Source: Pyropia yezoensis (lineage: Eukaryota > Rhodophyta > Bangiophyceae > Bangiales > Bangiaceae). Taken from it: a stretch of 64,000 bases of DNA. Location: the NCBI GenBank assembly GCA_009829735.1, contig CM020618.1, positions 23,297,346 through 23,361,345 on the forward strand. The letters run 5' to 3'. The position numbers and the translations under genes are program-made. Position 1 is the stretch's first letter, and each line of letters opens with the position of its first letter. Positions 10,479 to 21,789 of the stretch are shown here, piece by piece. The notes under the pieces are model-generated. The model was given only the letters and a program-made list of their open reading frames with translations, was not told the DNA's origin and did no database searches.

Positions 10479-10496
10479 TGGTGGAGCAGCAGGGGA
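10479..10496 (+). promoter_or_regulatory. B1 primer-binding site
   Basis: TGGTGGAGCAGCAGGGGA lies two bases after the 5' LTR. It starts with TGG, as expected for pairing to a tRNA CCA end. The same 18-mer, or a one-base variant, follows the 5' LTR of A1, A2, B2 and C. Confidence 0.8.
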
Positions 10497-10595
10497 CAGA
10501 GGTAAACTTTACCTCCGGGTGCACCCGGGTGTAGGGGGCCCTCTGTCTCAGAGGAACGGTGGTCTTGGACCGTGTCATACGGATCGTCAGCCAAC

Positions 10596-12543
10596 ATGGC
10601 TAGTTCGGACCCCCCGTCGTCCGGGGAGTACACGGGTGACGCACGTACTTCAGTGCCTTTGAATACTGGTGAGACACAGGTGGGTTTACCTGGGGTCGCA
10701 GAGGGACTAGAGGTCCCTCAAGCCAGCAGGACTGGAAGTACGGGCGGGCAACAGGCCACCCCGACTCAGTCGGGAGTTCACTCGGGTGACACTTCTGATG
10801 TGGGTGGGCCGAAGTCTGGCCACCGTGTGGTATACTCAACGGGAACGTCCCAAGGGGTGAGGACTGTCCCCGCGGGTTCCACTCGGGTTGGAGCCAACTT
10901 TGGCTTGGAGTCGTCGCCAACTAGGCTTTCGGAGGACGGTGGACCTCCGTTGGTCGGCGATGGGCTCGCGCCCATGCCTCCGGTTGAGACCCCTGAGGAA
11001 CGTGGTTACCCCTCAGGTGGACTCCCGGAGGCGGACCGAGACTCAACTGGAGTCGTAAATCCACTCCTGGCGGAAACTGTCCGTCGGGAGGCGACCAATG
11101 TGTTGCGGCAGACTTTGCCGGACCTGGTGGTCACGATGACGAATACTATTCTGAATCAGATCGTGGCGAGTTTGCCAGATGGCCTTAATGTCCAAACCGG
11201 ATTGGGGCTTTCGAGCCCGCAGGCGCAGGGGGAATCCCCCCTTACGCCTTTCTCTGGTCGCCCCGAACTGGGGGCGACACCTGTGACCCCCAACGAGGGA
11301 GCCACACCATACTCGGTGGGGCGTACGCCCTTCACGGGGGAGTTCCCCACGGAAACGCCGGCGGCTACACCAAGCGCGCCGCGCCGGACTACAGGCACTG
11401 AGAGTGAACTTATCCCCAGTGCCACAGAGGCTGTTCCCTCAACGTGAGGTGCCGCCCAAGATCCAGGTAGCCAACCCGGTCTACCAGAGGATCTTTGACT
11501 GTGAGACCTACGCCCTCCACAACAAGTCGGTGGCGTATGGTCCTGACCAGGCCCGAGCCATGGGCCGTGCCAAGAAGAATGCACTTCATTCTTTTGGGCA
11601 CAAAGCGGAGTGGGACGGAACTCCCCCCCTCCGTGTCTTTGAGTTCCTACGTCGTTTCACAAAAGCCTGAGACGACAATGCCATAAGTGAAGGCATGGCT
11701 TTTTACATGCTACAGGAGTTTACGAAGGGCGACCTACGGACAGAACTTATGTCCGTCATGCCCAGCTCCTCAAGTGGAGGCGCTGGGGAGGTGACGTCCT
11801 ATTTGGAGCTCGTCAACTGGTTGTTGAGAGCCATGGTTGATGAGGCAGCGTTGGCTTTTCAAGTCGAGGAGTTTACGCAAGCCCATCAGGAAGAGGCGGA
11901 GGACGAGTTGTCCTTTGCGGAGCGAGTCCGTAAGCTCAACAATCTTTGTGGGTTTCTTCATCCACAAGCTGTGGTGAAGAGTCGGTTTGTGGAGGGACTC
12001 CATTGGTCAGTCCGGATGGAGACCCGGGAGCATAACACTGCCCGGGCGACCCTGGCCGAGTTGGCCAGGTTCGCCTATCGCAGAGGCGAGGCCTACCGCA
12101 AGTTGCGGGAGGAACAACGCCAGGAGCGTCAGGCCGAGTTGGCCAAGGAACGGGAGGAGGCGCGCCAGGCCAGAGAGTTGAGAGAGGCACGCCGAATCCG
12201 CAAGGAGAGGGTGGTAGCTGCCGTGGGAACTTCCCAGGGTATCCCTTCGTCTTCCCCAGTTGGGGAAGACCCCTCCCGGAATGGACCATCGGTGTTGGAA
12301 CTGCAACTCCGACGGACACTGGGAATATGATTGCCCCAAGTTGAGTAAACGCATCCAACAACTTGTTAGGAATGCGAGTAAGAAGTCGGCTACGAACGAA
12401 GTACGTTCACGCCGCGAGGGTGGGTCTCGACCGGTCGTTGCGGTCGCCACACCCTCGGCGGAGGAGGCGGACACGTCGTCCTCGGACTCGTCGTCTTCCT
12501 CCCCGCCCTCAGATTCGGACGCCAAGTCGGCGGGAAACGAATG
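10596..12543 (+). pseudogene. B1 gag
   Basis: The start ATG (MASSDPPSSG) follows the leader. The N-terminal half is low-complexity. A helical capsid-like region includes EFLRRFTKA and SEGMAFYMLQEF, which resembles the C-family gag (AFLRRFVKA, SEGKALYLLVNF). Next comes a charged coiled-coil segment rich in R and E, then a CCHC zinc knuckle, C-WN-C-NSDG-H-WEYD-C, and an acidic serine-rich tail. The B2 copy at 52100-53959 is open across the same region. The B1 copy has a few breaks. Confidence 0.8.
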
Positions 12544-15500
12544 ACCGTTGGGGCTGGTCGTCCGAAGCTCACAACGGCAGCCTCGGCCAAGTGGGCCAGG
12601 AGGACGAACCAACCGTGCCGGATACTGCGGCGACCTAAGGGAGTCCGCCCACCTCGGGTAGGACTCCCCAAGAACGTAAACCCACGTCGGGTCATCGCGG
12701 TGCTGACGGGTGAGAACTTCCAGGTGGCTGGACGGGTGCAACTTGCCCCCGGCCGTGCATGCTGTACCCGTATCGTACTTGATACCGGGTCAGGAGCCTC
12801 CTTGATACGCAAGTCGCTATTACCAAAGGAGGTGAAGCTCCAACGCTGGAGGTCCAAAGCTGACCATATGATTGACATCAATGGTGGGGTACTTCCCATC
12901 GTTGGTGCCGTGACCCTACCAACTAGGTTGGGGACCCATGAGGTCGACGTGACCTATGGCGTAGTTGAGAAAATATCGGTACCCCTGCTTCTGGGTACCC
13001 CTTATGTTGTTACACAAGTGCCTTTGATTTGTGGCCCCTGAGTACTGGGTCAAGTTGATGAATGGGGAGACTATCCCCATCCTTGGTAAGGGAAAGTCTG
13101 TGGCTCCTGTGACAGTCTCACAGTCGAAGCCTGTTTGTTCGGTGAGGGAAGGGTTTACTGCTACCCTGCGTTTAGCCCGCAATGTCACGTTGCCCCCCAA
13201 CTCGGTGGCGCACGTTGATGTTGTAACTGATTTTACGGGGAACGGGTTGGTGCACCCTCACCCCCGTCTTGCTCGCAAGCACCAAGTGCATGTTGCCCTT
13301 GGCACGATGGACTCCAAGGCCGGAGTCCCGTGGAGGATCCAGGTGATGAACCTGAGCTCGTCGCCCCAGTACTTCAAGTCGGGAGCCAAGTTCGGCTATA
13401 TCGACCAACACGAGGGACCGGTAGTAGCGGTCACCCTCAACGCGGGCGCAAGTAGCGACCCGAAGTCCGGAAAGGAGAAGCATCAAGCCAAGTCGGCCGC
13501 CTCTCCTCGGCCCCATGTGAACATGGAGGGAGTCCCCCCCAGGTTGAGGGTTCAAGTTGAACGCCTCTTGGACCAATATCACAAGTTGTGGGATGGTCAA
13601 TTGGGACTCATGAGAGCCACCCAACACCGGATCGAGTTGAAGCCCGGTGCACCCCCTATACGCCCACAACCGTATAGGGGAGGACCTCGTTCAAGGGCCC
13701 TCGTTAAGGAGCAAGTTGCTCGCATGGAGGCCCTCGATGTGATCGAGGCCAGCAACGCCGAGTGGGCGAGTCCGGTGGTTATCGTCCCCAAAGTTGATGT
13801 GACCCCCCGGTTTTGTATCGACTACCGTAAGCTCAACGAGAGCACGGTGAAGGACAGTTATCCCCTACCTAGGATGGATGACTGTCTGGACTCTCTGGGG
13901 GAGGCGAACGTGTTCTCTACCCTGGACTGTAACGCGGGGTACTGGCAAATTCCCATTGCCCCGGAGGACAGGCATAAAACTACCTTTACCTGTCACTGTG
14001 GTACCTACCAGTGCAAGCGTCTACCGTTTGGTCTGTGTAACGCGCCGGCATTTTTCCAGCGCGCTATGGACATGATTCTGGCCGGAGTACGGTGGCAGAT
14101 CTGTCTTGTGTACCTAGACGATATCATTGTGTTCTCCCGAAGTCCGGAGGAAGACATTGGCCATCTTGGCTAGGTGTTCAAGCTACTTGCTCACGCCGGT
14201 GTGTCACTGAAGGCGAGTAAGTGCCACCTCTTTACTCAAGAGGTGGAGTACTTGGGACATGTTGTCCATCCGGGGCATCTCAGTGTTAACGAGAAGAACT
14301 TGAGGGCCATTCGTAAGACTCAGTACCCCCGGACCCAGACCCAGATGAGGAGCTTCCTCGGGATGTGTAACGTGTACCGACGTTTCACCAAGGGCTTCGC
14401 CAAGGTGGCGAAGCCGTTGAATGAGCTAGTGAGCTCAACGCTACCGAAGAACCTGCCTCCCCCAAGTCGGGTGGAGCAGGAATCCTTTGAGACTCTTCGG
14501 GACCTTCTGCTGAAGCCCCCCATCTTGGCTATTCCCAGGTTGGGAGGCCACTACATCCTGGATGTGGACGCTAGCTACGACCAACTTGGTTGTGTGTTGC
14601 TTCAGCAGCAGCCGGACAAGGAGTACTTGCCGGTGGGATACTTCAGTAAGGGGCTGAACTCGGCCGAGAAGAACTACGGAGTCACCGAGTTGGAAGGACT
14701 CGCAGTGGTGTGGGCGGTGACGTCACTTCGTCACTACCTGGAGGGTGAGAAGTTCCTCATCCGCTGTGACCACCGCGCGTTGCAGTTCATCTTTAAGACG
14801 GACTGTACGAACACTCGTCTCAACCGGTGGAGGGTGCGACTGGCACCCTTCAACTTTGACATTGAATACCGACCTGGCAGGCAACATGCCCTTGCCGACT
14901 GCCTCTCTCGGGTACCTACCGAGGGGCTGGACACTAACCCAGTCGATGAGGACATCCCCATCGTGGGGGTAGTCACGCGCTCGGGTCAGGCGTTGAACCC
15001 CGAGGCGCCAGGGAACAAGAAGTACTTGCCCCTGTCCCTGGACGAGGTGGTGACGGCCCAGGCCGAGGATCCCTTCTGCAAGTCGCAGAGGGATACACTG
15101 GATACAGTGGTGGAGACGCGTTTCTTTCTGGGAGACGATGGCCTCCTCATGAGGAGGGGGGTATTCCAAGGGGCTGAACAACTTGTCGTCCCCGCATCCC
15201 TCAAGGACAGTATCCTTGAGAGGGAGCACAACGCTCCCACGGGTGGACACCTGGGGTCTAGTAAACTGTACCAGACCCTGAGGACCAGGTACTACTGGCC
15301 GTCCATGGTGGTGGACATCTACAGTTGGGTGGCTGCCTGCACAAGTTGTGCACAGAATCGTCTGATGGAACGGCGGCCTAGTACGGCTATGCTATTGTTC
15401 CCGGCCAAGGAGCCCTTCGCCGCGTTGGCGATGGACATCCTCGGGCGACTGCCCGTGACCGAGGAGGGCAACCAGTACCCCCTGGTCATCTGTGACCGCT

Positions 15501-16383
15501 TCACGAAACTTATGCGAGCGATCCCACTGGCAGAGATCACGGCCATGTCGGTCGTGTCAGCCTTCCTAATGGGCAGGTGGATCGCTTCAACAAAACTATT
15601 GTTAGGCAGCTGCGCCACTATGTGAGTGAGCACGTGAAGACGTGGGACCAATACATTTCTATTCTTACTACCGCCTACAATTCGCAGGTTCACTCATCTA
15701 CCGGGGAAGTACCCCTCGCTTTTGTGACCCCCCGTCGTGTGCGGTCTATTGCCGTGCGGCGGTCGCTCCCAACTAGGGAGGATGGTGGCAGTGCGCCTAC
15801 TCCTACTGAGAGTAAGGCGGAGTTCGCTGCTAGGCTTGAAAACCTCATCCCTAAAGTCAGGGCTGAGATGGACAAAGCACAAAAGCGCTACAAGCGTACC
15901 TTTGACAAAAAGGTGCGCAATGCTAAACATGTCCCCGAGCAGGGTGACTGGGTGCTGGTACACTCGCACACCCCAACTGGGGGTAAGCTGGTATTCCAGA
16001 CGAAGGGACCGTACCAGGTCCTTCGTACTGATGGGCGGCGCTTCACCATCGAAAGTGACGATGGGGTCCGCACAGTGAACGGACAGGACGTGGTCAAAGT
16101 TGCACCACCGCCTGCAGGCGACCCAGCTTGGGCGCGTGCTTTGGAAGCGTGGCGCCTCCCCTCACTGCCTGCGGCCAAACAGGGCCCGCAGGAGTACGTG
16201 TTCGATAAGTTCATCGACCACGGATGGGATGAAGACACTGACCGCCTCATGTTGAGGGTGCGTTGGTTTGGCTACAAAGCCAAGGATGATACGTGGGAGT
16301 ATGTGGAAGACCTTCCCGCTGAGAAGGTCCGGGCGTACTGTGCCCGGAATGAGATAGACCCTAACAGCCCTCCCTCAACGTGA
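12541..16383 (+). pseudogene. B1 pol (protease, RT, RNase H, integrase, chromodomain)
   Basis: The domain order is Ty3/Gypsy. Protease has LDTGSGASLI. Reverse transcriptase has FCIDYRKLN and YLDDIIVFS. RNase H has LDVDASYDQLG and CDHRALQFIF. The integrase zinc finger is H-x-H with CTSCAQNR, followed by MDILG and RFNKTIV. The C-terminal chromodomain reads YVFDKFIDHGWDED...RVRWFGYKAKDDTWE. The region is broken in a few places, and at least one lesion is shared with B2, so the defect predates their spread. It ends about 110 bp before the end of the convergent ORF on the other strand. Confidence 0.85.
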
Positions 16384-16494
16384 GGGAAGGCCGAGCAACA
16401 GTGCCAAGAGAGTGCTTCAAGTCGAAGTGGTACGCAGAGTGGCTTTTAACTACAGCCCTAACCCTCACACTCTCACAACAAAGGCAGCTGCCAA

Positions 16495-18438
16495 CTAGGC
16501 ACGCATGCTAGACTCTCCCACTCCACGGCCCTCGCCCTCACGTGGAGGCGAGCGGCGAGACCCACGCCGATAACGGTCTCCACTCGTTGGAAGGGGCGGC
16601 GGCTCCAAGTCGGAACCGTCGCGCCCTTCACGGTCGCGCAAGTGGCGCCGACCGTGGCTACTCTTCTGCCTGGTCTTGCGCGCAAGTTTGCGACGCAGAC
16701 GCTGGACAGACTCCGTCTCCGACGGGGTAGAGGACTCCGAAACGGAGTAAGACAACTCGTCTTCCGACACGGAGGGAGAGCGCCGCGAGTGTCGGCGACG
16801 ACGGCGAGGAGGCGAGTATGCCCGGCTCGCGCGACGTTTGCCACGCCCAAGTGGGGCTGGCTGGGGCATAATAGCCCCAATGCGAGCCAACTCGGCTGTC
16901 ATAAACTCCGCCACCGACTCGCAACTCGCGGTCGCCACTGCCGTACGAAAGCGCTCCTCAAGTTCAGGAGTCTCGGAAGTTTGAAGGGTTGCGGTCGACG
17001 CGGCCAACCAGGAAATGGTGCGCACCAACGTGGCGATCATCATCTCTGAGGTTAGAGGCGTGGGCGGTAACACCAACTTGGGGTATACCGTCAGGAGGGT
17101 GGCCCCGAAGTTGGGGGACACCGGGGTGGAAGACTCCACGGCCACGCTGATCGGGATGTTCCCGTGAGGTTGGAAAGGAACAGGAGGAAGCGGAGGGGCC
17201 CGCCGAGGTGGCGGTACCCGGGTATAACTGCGACCCCGACTTGGGGCCCCCGCAGTAGGTTGAGTCATATGGTCATCATAGGACGGCACGGCCATAACTA
17301 TGGGCTTGTCCGGGGGTGGCGCAGTGTGGCGATCCACCCCCGGGGCATACGGGTAGTCCCCGATGCCCAACCCCTCTCGTAGGACCACACGGCCGTCGTG
17401 AAGTTCACGAGCGACCCACACGAACTGGCGAAGTGCGCCATCGTCCTTGGGCCCACGAGTGGGGCGGCGCAACTTGTGCTCAATGCTCTCCCACTCGATG
17501 AACTTATGGAGCCGGAGCATCTCCTCAAGTAGAGTGAGTTGTCCTGATGAGCACCCCTCAGCAACTAGCTGAGGGGTGAGCTGTTCCAAACCTTGGAGGA
17601 GCCGGAGGGGGAGATGCCAGAGCATCCCCCGCCGCTGAACACAGGACACCCAGGTCGACATGACCTCGAGGAGCCACTGGGTGGCCAACATGGCCCACAC
17701 CAGGTGATCAGGGCCAGCCGTCAACATGACGGAGCCGAAGTGGTCAAGCAACCGTGGCAGCAACGCCGGGAACCCGTAGGGGACCTCAACTTGAGGCCAC
17801 CACTCGGGCTTCTTCAGATAGTACTGCTCCTTACTGGCAGCAGACTGCTGAGGAAACTCAAGTTGAGCCGACGTCACCAAGTTGGGACCTCGCCGAAAGT
17901 CCTTCTCCATCCGCACATCAAAGTGATGAGTGTGCGGATCGGCCTCGTGGAGGTACGGTGGGCGAGTTGCCACAGCGTCCCACGTGAAGGTCGGCGAGTC
18001 GCCGGGACCCGGGATAGTTCCCCCGCGGTCCACCATGGCCTTGGCACGCTGAACGTCCTCAACCTCCTCATCGTCCAGGAAGGCAAACTGGTCCGTCCTG
18101 AAGCCGGCAGGGAACCCGACCCTACGGGGATACTTCTCCCGTAGGCGGTCCCATACCCGGCCCATCGCTGCGCCAAGTCGGCCACAGCGAAGAACAGTCA
18201 GCCCCTCCTCATAGAGAGGCCAAGCGGGGTAAAACCACCGCCCCAAGGCCTCACGCGGGACAACTTGTCCCACCTCCGGGGGAGACCCCGCCGTCAACCC
18301 AAAGCCGGGTGACGCGGGAGTCCCGTCCCCCGGAGCGATCGCGGAGCCCCCGCCGGAAGTCCCGGCGGGTGCTGCCCCGTAGGAGGTGTCCTCCATGTGC
18401 TCGTCAAGAGAGTCCGTCTCCACTCCCGGAGTCGCCAT
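16495..18438 (-). CDS. Convergent (antisense) ORF of LTR family B (B1 copy)
   Basis: An open frame runs opposite to gag-pol. The ATG at 18438 (GCCATGG context, MATPGVETDSL) is preferred because the upstream in-frame part lacks an ATG and is low-complexity. This gives about 647 residues. The N-terminus is acidic. A core around residues 220-370 holds QVEVPYGF, FGSVML, WLLEVM, WHLPLRLL and a leucine-rich helix. It aligns by eye with the A- and C-family proteins, best with C. A proline-rich linker follows. The last about 110 residues are arginine/serine-rich (RRRRRHSRRSPS, RRGSRRSPP), as in SR-type nuclear RNA-binding tails. B2 carries a nearly identical open copy. Its function is unknown. Confidence 0.78.
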   Translation of the reverse strand: MATPGVETDSLDEHMEDTSYGAAPAGTSGGGSAIAPGDGTPASPGFGLTAGSPPEVGQVVPREALGRWFYPAWPLYEEGLTVLRCGRLGAAMGRVWDRLREKYPRRVGFPAGFRTDQFAFLDDEEVEDVQRAKAMVDRGGTIPGPGDSPTFTWDAVATRPPYLHEADPHTHHFDVRMEKDFRRGPNLVTSAQLEFPQQSAASKEQYYLKKPEWWPQVEVPYGFPALLPRLLDHFGSVMLTAGPDHLVWAMLATQWLLEVMSTWVSCVQRRGMLWHLPLRLLQGLEQLTPQLVAEGCSSGQLTLLEEMLRLHKFIEWESIEHKLRRPTRGPKDDGALRQFVWVARELHDGRVVLREGLGIGDYPYAPGVDRHTAPPPDKPIVMAVPSYDDHMTQPTAGAPSRGRSYTRVPPPRRAPPLPPVPFQPHGNIPISVAVESSTPVSPNFGATLLTVYPKLVLPPTPLTSEMMIATLVRTISWLAASTATLQTSETPELEERFRTAVATASCESVAEFMTAELARIGAIMPQPAPLGRGKRRASRAYSPPRRRRRHSRRSPSVSEDELSYSVSESSTPSETESVQRLRRKLARKTRQKSSHGRRHLRDREGRDGSDLEPPPLPTSGDRYRRGSRRSPPREGEGRGVGESSMRA

Positions 18439-18760
18439 GGCTCTCCCCAAGTTGGGGAGAGACGCTCTGGCTATCGCGGCACGAGACCCGCCTCGAGTTG
18501 AGGGGGACTCGGATCGTGGGTATACGGGTGGCCTCCCCAGCGTGGGGCGGCCCAGTGGAAATTGAAGGGGAGGTGGTGGTGATGGTGAAGTGTGAACTGA
18601 GGAGAGCAAGCTGCCGAGTGGGCAAGCTTGAGGAGAGGGGCGGTCAACGTGACCGCCTCCACATCCGTGTTACGTACTCGATGGGGGACAGCAAGTCGCG
18701 CCCCCAACGCCGAGACGTGCGTTTACGCACCCCCTCACAGGGCCGACCGGGTCGGTCGGA
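18439..18760 (-). other. Leader of the B1 convergent ORF
   Basis: About 320 bp lie between the convergent ORF start and the polypurine tract. It is in frame with the ORF for part of its length but lacks an ATG. It is probably untranslated. Confidence 0.4.
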
Positions 18761-18776
18761 GCTGAGGAGAGGGGAG
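18761..18776 (+). promoter_or_regulatory. B1 polypurine tract
   Basis: GAGGAGAGGGGAG directly precedes the 3' LTR on the sense strand. Confidence 0.8.
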
Positions 18777-19245
18777 TGTGGCAGTATTGACCCCCAGGTA
18801 GGGGGGCAACACGTGCCATGCAAGGGGCGGCAGGCCACTAGCCTGATCCGTTCCTCCCCCTGCATTTGGGTCCATATTCCCTAAGTTTGGGATAGTTAGC
18901 TTAGTAGTAAATCCAACTTGGATTTGAGGGTTTTCTGCATTTATCGTCTTGAATTTTCGTGTGGCCCGGTGGGCAGGTGCTGGGGTGGGAGATTCTGAGT
19001 GGCGAGATTCTGAGTGGACCCTGGGGGGATAAGGGGAGGGACAGCGGGGCTTGGCCCTGCGTCCCCGTCCCGACCAAGAAACTGTTGGACCACACACCAT
19101 CCTCTTGTTTGTCCGTGGGGGGTTTGCCCCACAACAGGGACAGAGTGTGTGCGACTTGCACTTCTTCCGGTTCCCCCGACACGGGAGGCAGCCCTAGCAC
19201 ACCGCCCCAACTTGGGTGCTGTGTGTGCTAGTGGTTTTTGCCACA
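18777..19245 (+). repeat. B1 3' LTR
   Basis: 469 bp, a copy of 10008-10476, followed by the CATAC duplication at 19246-19250. Confidence 0.93.
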
Positions 19246-19250
19246 CATAC

Positions 19251-21201
19251 ATCCGGACGTGCCGGTCCCTCCTTGAGTTCGCATCGGGGTAGCCCCGTAG
19301 CTGCGGTTGCCTCCCTCGGGCGCCCGAGTGCCCGCTCCCTGGTAGGCCTTGGGTCCTTGGGTCAACCGGAACATGGACTCCCCCAACCGGTTGGGTCGGC
19401 CCGCAATCTGCGAAGGTGCCTCCGTACGTACTGCCCATGTAGGCAGGGGCTGGTGGGGGTTACCCGTAACCGGGGCATACCCCGTCGTCCGCACATACGG
19501 GACGCGCCTTCCCGCTCCCTCGTTGACCTGGAACTGGGTCCCAGCCGGGGCGATGTACGCTACCGTACCGTGCTCATCAATCACCGGCGTAGCCGGTAGC
19601 AGCAGGTGGCCCTGCTGGTCAACTAGAGGTTCATCCTCGCCCGTAGGGGTATGTTCGGTCGCCACCAGTACTGGTGCGGCCTTACGTTCCACCTTCTCTT
19701 GCCTCGGTACCGGGGTAAGATTGAGCTTGCTCCCCTCACCCTTGGGCTTTGAGGCCAGAGCACACTCCGGGTGTAGAACCCGGTAGGCATCCCCTAGGGA
19801 CTTGCACATATGCATCAGTCGACTGAAGTTCGTCCGTGCCGTGTTGGCTCCCCGTGCGGATATCCGCACGTAGTTGGGTACTCCTGCGAACAGGATGGCC
19901 CGTAGTTCCCCTTCTCCGAGAAGCTTCCCCAGCTCGTAGTCGAGCTCTTGAATCCGTCGTCCGAACATCTCCTCATCCTCCTAGCTCTCGGCGGTGGCAG
20001 TGCGCAGGGCCCGGTAGTGGTCCTCGCACTTGTCCTCACTGAGGTAACTGCTGAGCAACTCCTTGAGGATCCCACGGTAATCCATGGGGGTGGCCGCGAC
20101 CCTCATTCCCGGCATCGGGGATGCCTGGCGAAGGATGCCTCGCACCCGTTCATCAACAAAGAACGGGAGGATCTCCAGGGCCAGCCCCTCGTTAACGAGG
20201 GCCTAGTCCGCGGCTGCCTTGAAGCTAGTCAAGAAGCCGATGACTGCCAACGGGCGTCCGTTCGGCCCTCCGAACATAGGGACTCCCTTCATAAGGGTCT
20301 GCATAGAGCGAATCGCTCGGTGCGACGTATTACGCATCGATTCCGATACGGTGGTAGATCGGCCCTCCAAACGATAACGTTCGGGAGTCAGTACCGACCT
20401 GAAGACTTTGTTGACGATCTCCGTGTCAGCGTCCTGGATATCCAGTCGCTTAGCCAGTTGATGAGCAAACTCATCGGACTCCATCCGCTTCAGTAGGCTC
20501 GCAGTTACCTGCGCGGTCATAGCTTCCACCACTGAAGATGGTACTTCAGGCGTCGGCACCTCGGGAACCCGAGTTGCCTGGCCTCCTTCGTCGTGGGGAT
20601 ACTGTGAGAGGGTACCCCCTCCGCCAATAACCGACTCTCCACCGGCGTAAGTATCCGCCGGGTCGTGTCCGCGGAGTCCGCTTCGGGTGCTCCGAGCGTA
20701 TCGCTCCGTGTGGCTCCGTTCCAACTCTGCCGACGAGTCGGATCCATACCCCATTGTGTCCGGGGGTTGTCCAGGAGTAGCCACACCGGGGTTGACCCTG
20801 GTGGACTCCGAAAGTAGTCCGGCCGGTTCGAACCGTACTGGTGTGGGAGGAACACGGCGGGGTCCCGTCGTGTGGCGTGTTGACATCAACACTGCCATCG
20901 CGTCCTCCGTTCGCTCCTGGCGAGCGTCGAGTCCGGAAAACCGGGCCTCGATGCGGGCCATTGATGCCATCAGGGAATCCCCTGGTGAAGGAGGCGGCGG
21001 AGTGAGGTCGTTCGACGACAGTTGAGGCGGGCCCCCGCCTCCTGCCGTCCGAGCCGTGCCAAACGTCGATCCGGCACCGGAAAGCATTGGCGTCTCAACG
21101 TTGTCGATCGGGTTCCCGATCCCGACTCCCGTAGTCACCTCCGGAGTCGGCGTCGACGCCGATCCGTCATCTTGAACGTGCCCCGTCTCTTGGGTAGACA
21201 T
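19251..21201 (-). pseudogene. A1 gag, N-terminal and capsid part
   Basis: The ATG at 21201 (MSTQETGHVQ) is conserved in A2 (MSTQETENIQ at 62973), which supports the start. A Pro/Ser/Gly-rich N-terminal region comes first. It is followed by a helical capsid-like part (FGGPNGRPLAVIGFL, LARRI- and RISARGANTARTNFSRL-like segments) that is distantly similar to the gag of B and C. The region carries few breaks apart from the B1 insertion at its C-terminal zinc knuckle. Confidence 0.75.
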
Positions 21202-21407
21202 AGTCACAATCAGTCAACCGACGTAACAATCACCACGAATAAGAGAGCGAGGGGGTAGATTGGGGAGAGTAACAGTAGATCACAGTCAAAGGTAAAAACT
21301 CAACACAATCGATCAGGTCGCAACACTACGAGTACAAGAAAAGGACCGGATCCCTATCCGTGTGCCAGGGCCGAAGACGGCGTCACCATAAGGGTGACGG
21401 AAACCCG

Positions 21408-21425
21408 TCCCCTGCTGCTCCACCA
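21408..21425 (-). promoter_or_regulatory. A1 primer-binding site
   Basis: The minus strand reads TGGTGGAGCAGCAGGGGA one base after the 5' LTR. It is identical to the sites of B1 and C. Confidence 0.8.
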
Positions 21426-21426
21426 A

Positions 21427-21789
21427 TGTAGCACAATAGGGATCCGTCGCACGTCCACTCTCAGGGAACACTCACCAAGAGGGATCGGCAGCAACGTCAC
21501 CGGGAGGCCAAGGTTGCTGTCCTTGGAGCGCAAGCCACGGGACCAAGATGGGAGCCCAAATGGGAGGGGTTTGTTGTTCTACCTTGGCCGGCGGTGGATT
21601 CGCCGCCGGCCCCCACGTTATAAACTCTCGGAGACACTACTAACTACCCTCCACCCCAAGATGCAAGTCCCTCTGGTCATACGTAACTTATAGATACCGT
21701 GACCAGTACGAACTATCAAATTGAGAGTTAAGGGTTAGAAGTAGCCCCCCTAATATTAGGGTTACAATACGGCCAACCATATTGCTACA
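21427..21789 (-). repeat. A1 5' LTR
   Basis: 363 bp, opening TGTAGCA and closing TGCTACA on the plus strand. Its outer (right) side is followed by TATCCCCCCCTT.GATTC, which matches the polypurine tract and adjacent bases inside the left LTR (2163-2180) at 17 of 18 positions. Confidence 0.9.

Larger units (their letters stand above)
10008..19245 (+). mobile_element. B1 Ty3/Gypsy LTR retrotransposon with convergent ORF
   Basis: Two 469-bp LTRs (10008-10476, 18777-19245) both open TGTGGCA and close TGCCACA. They are flanked by the CATAC duplication and differ at about five positions by eye (about 1%), the youngest insertion in the window. Parts in order: primer-binding site, gag with a CCHC knuckle, protease-RT-RNaseH-integrase-chromodomain, convergent ORF on the minus strand, polypurine tract. 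It is 9238 bp long. Gag-pol is broken in several places; the convergent ORF is open. It is inserted in the gag of A1 in the opposite orientation to A1. Confidence 0.92.
1800..21789 (-). mobile_element. A1 Ty3/Gypsy LTR retrotransposon with convergent ORF (contains B1)
   Basis: LTRs of 363 bp lie at 1800-2162 and 21427-21789. The primer-binding site adjoins the right LTR and the polypurine tract adjoins the left one, so the element reads right to left. Order in the sense direction: 5' LTR, gag, protease-RT-RNaseH-integrase-chromodomain, convergent ORF on the opposite strand, 3' LTR. Without B1 it is about 10.7 kb. The gag is split by B1, and gag-pol carries a few further breaks, so it is defective. 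The convergent ORF is open. By eye the LTRs differ by about 2%. No matching 5-bp target duplication was seen: the left flank reads CCTGC and the right flank TATCC. Confidence 0.85.

Noticed and set aside
10479-10496. tRNA gene fragment
   Set aside because: Only the 18 bases complementary to a tRNA 3' end are present, in the fixed position of a primer-binding site; no cloverleaf surrounds it.
10190-10662. Open frames inside and just after the B LTRs
   Set aside because: They repeat at every B LTR copy because the LTR is repeated; no conserved start and no protein motif.
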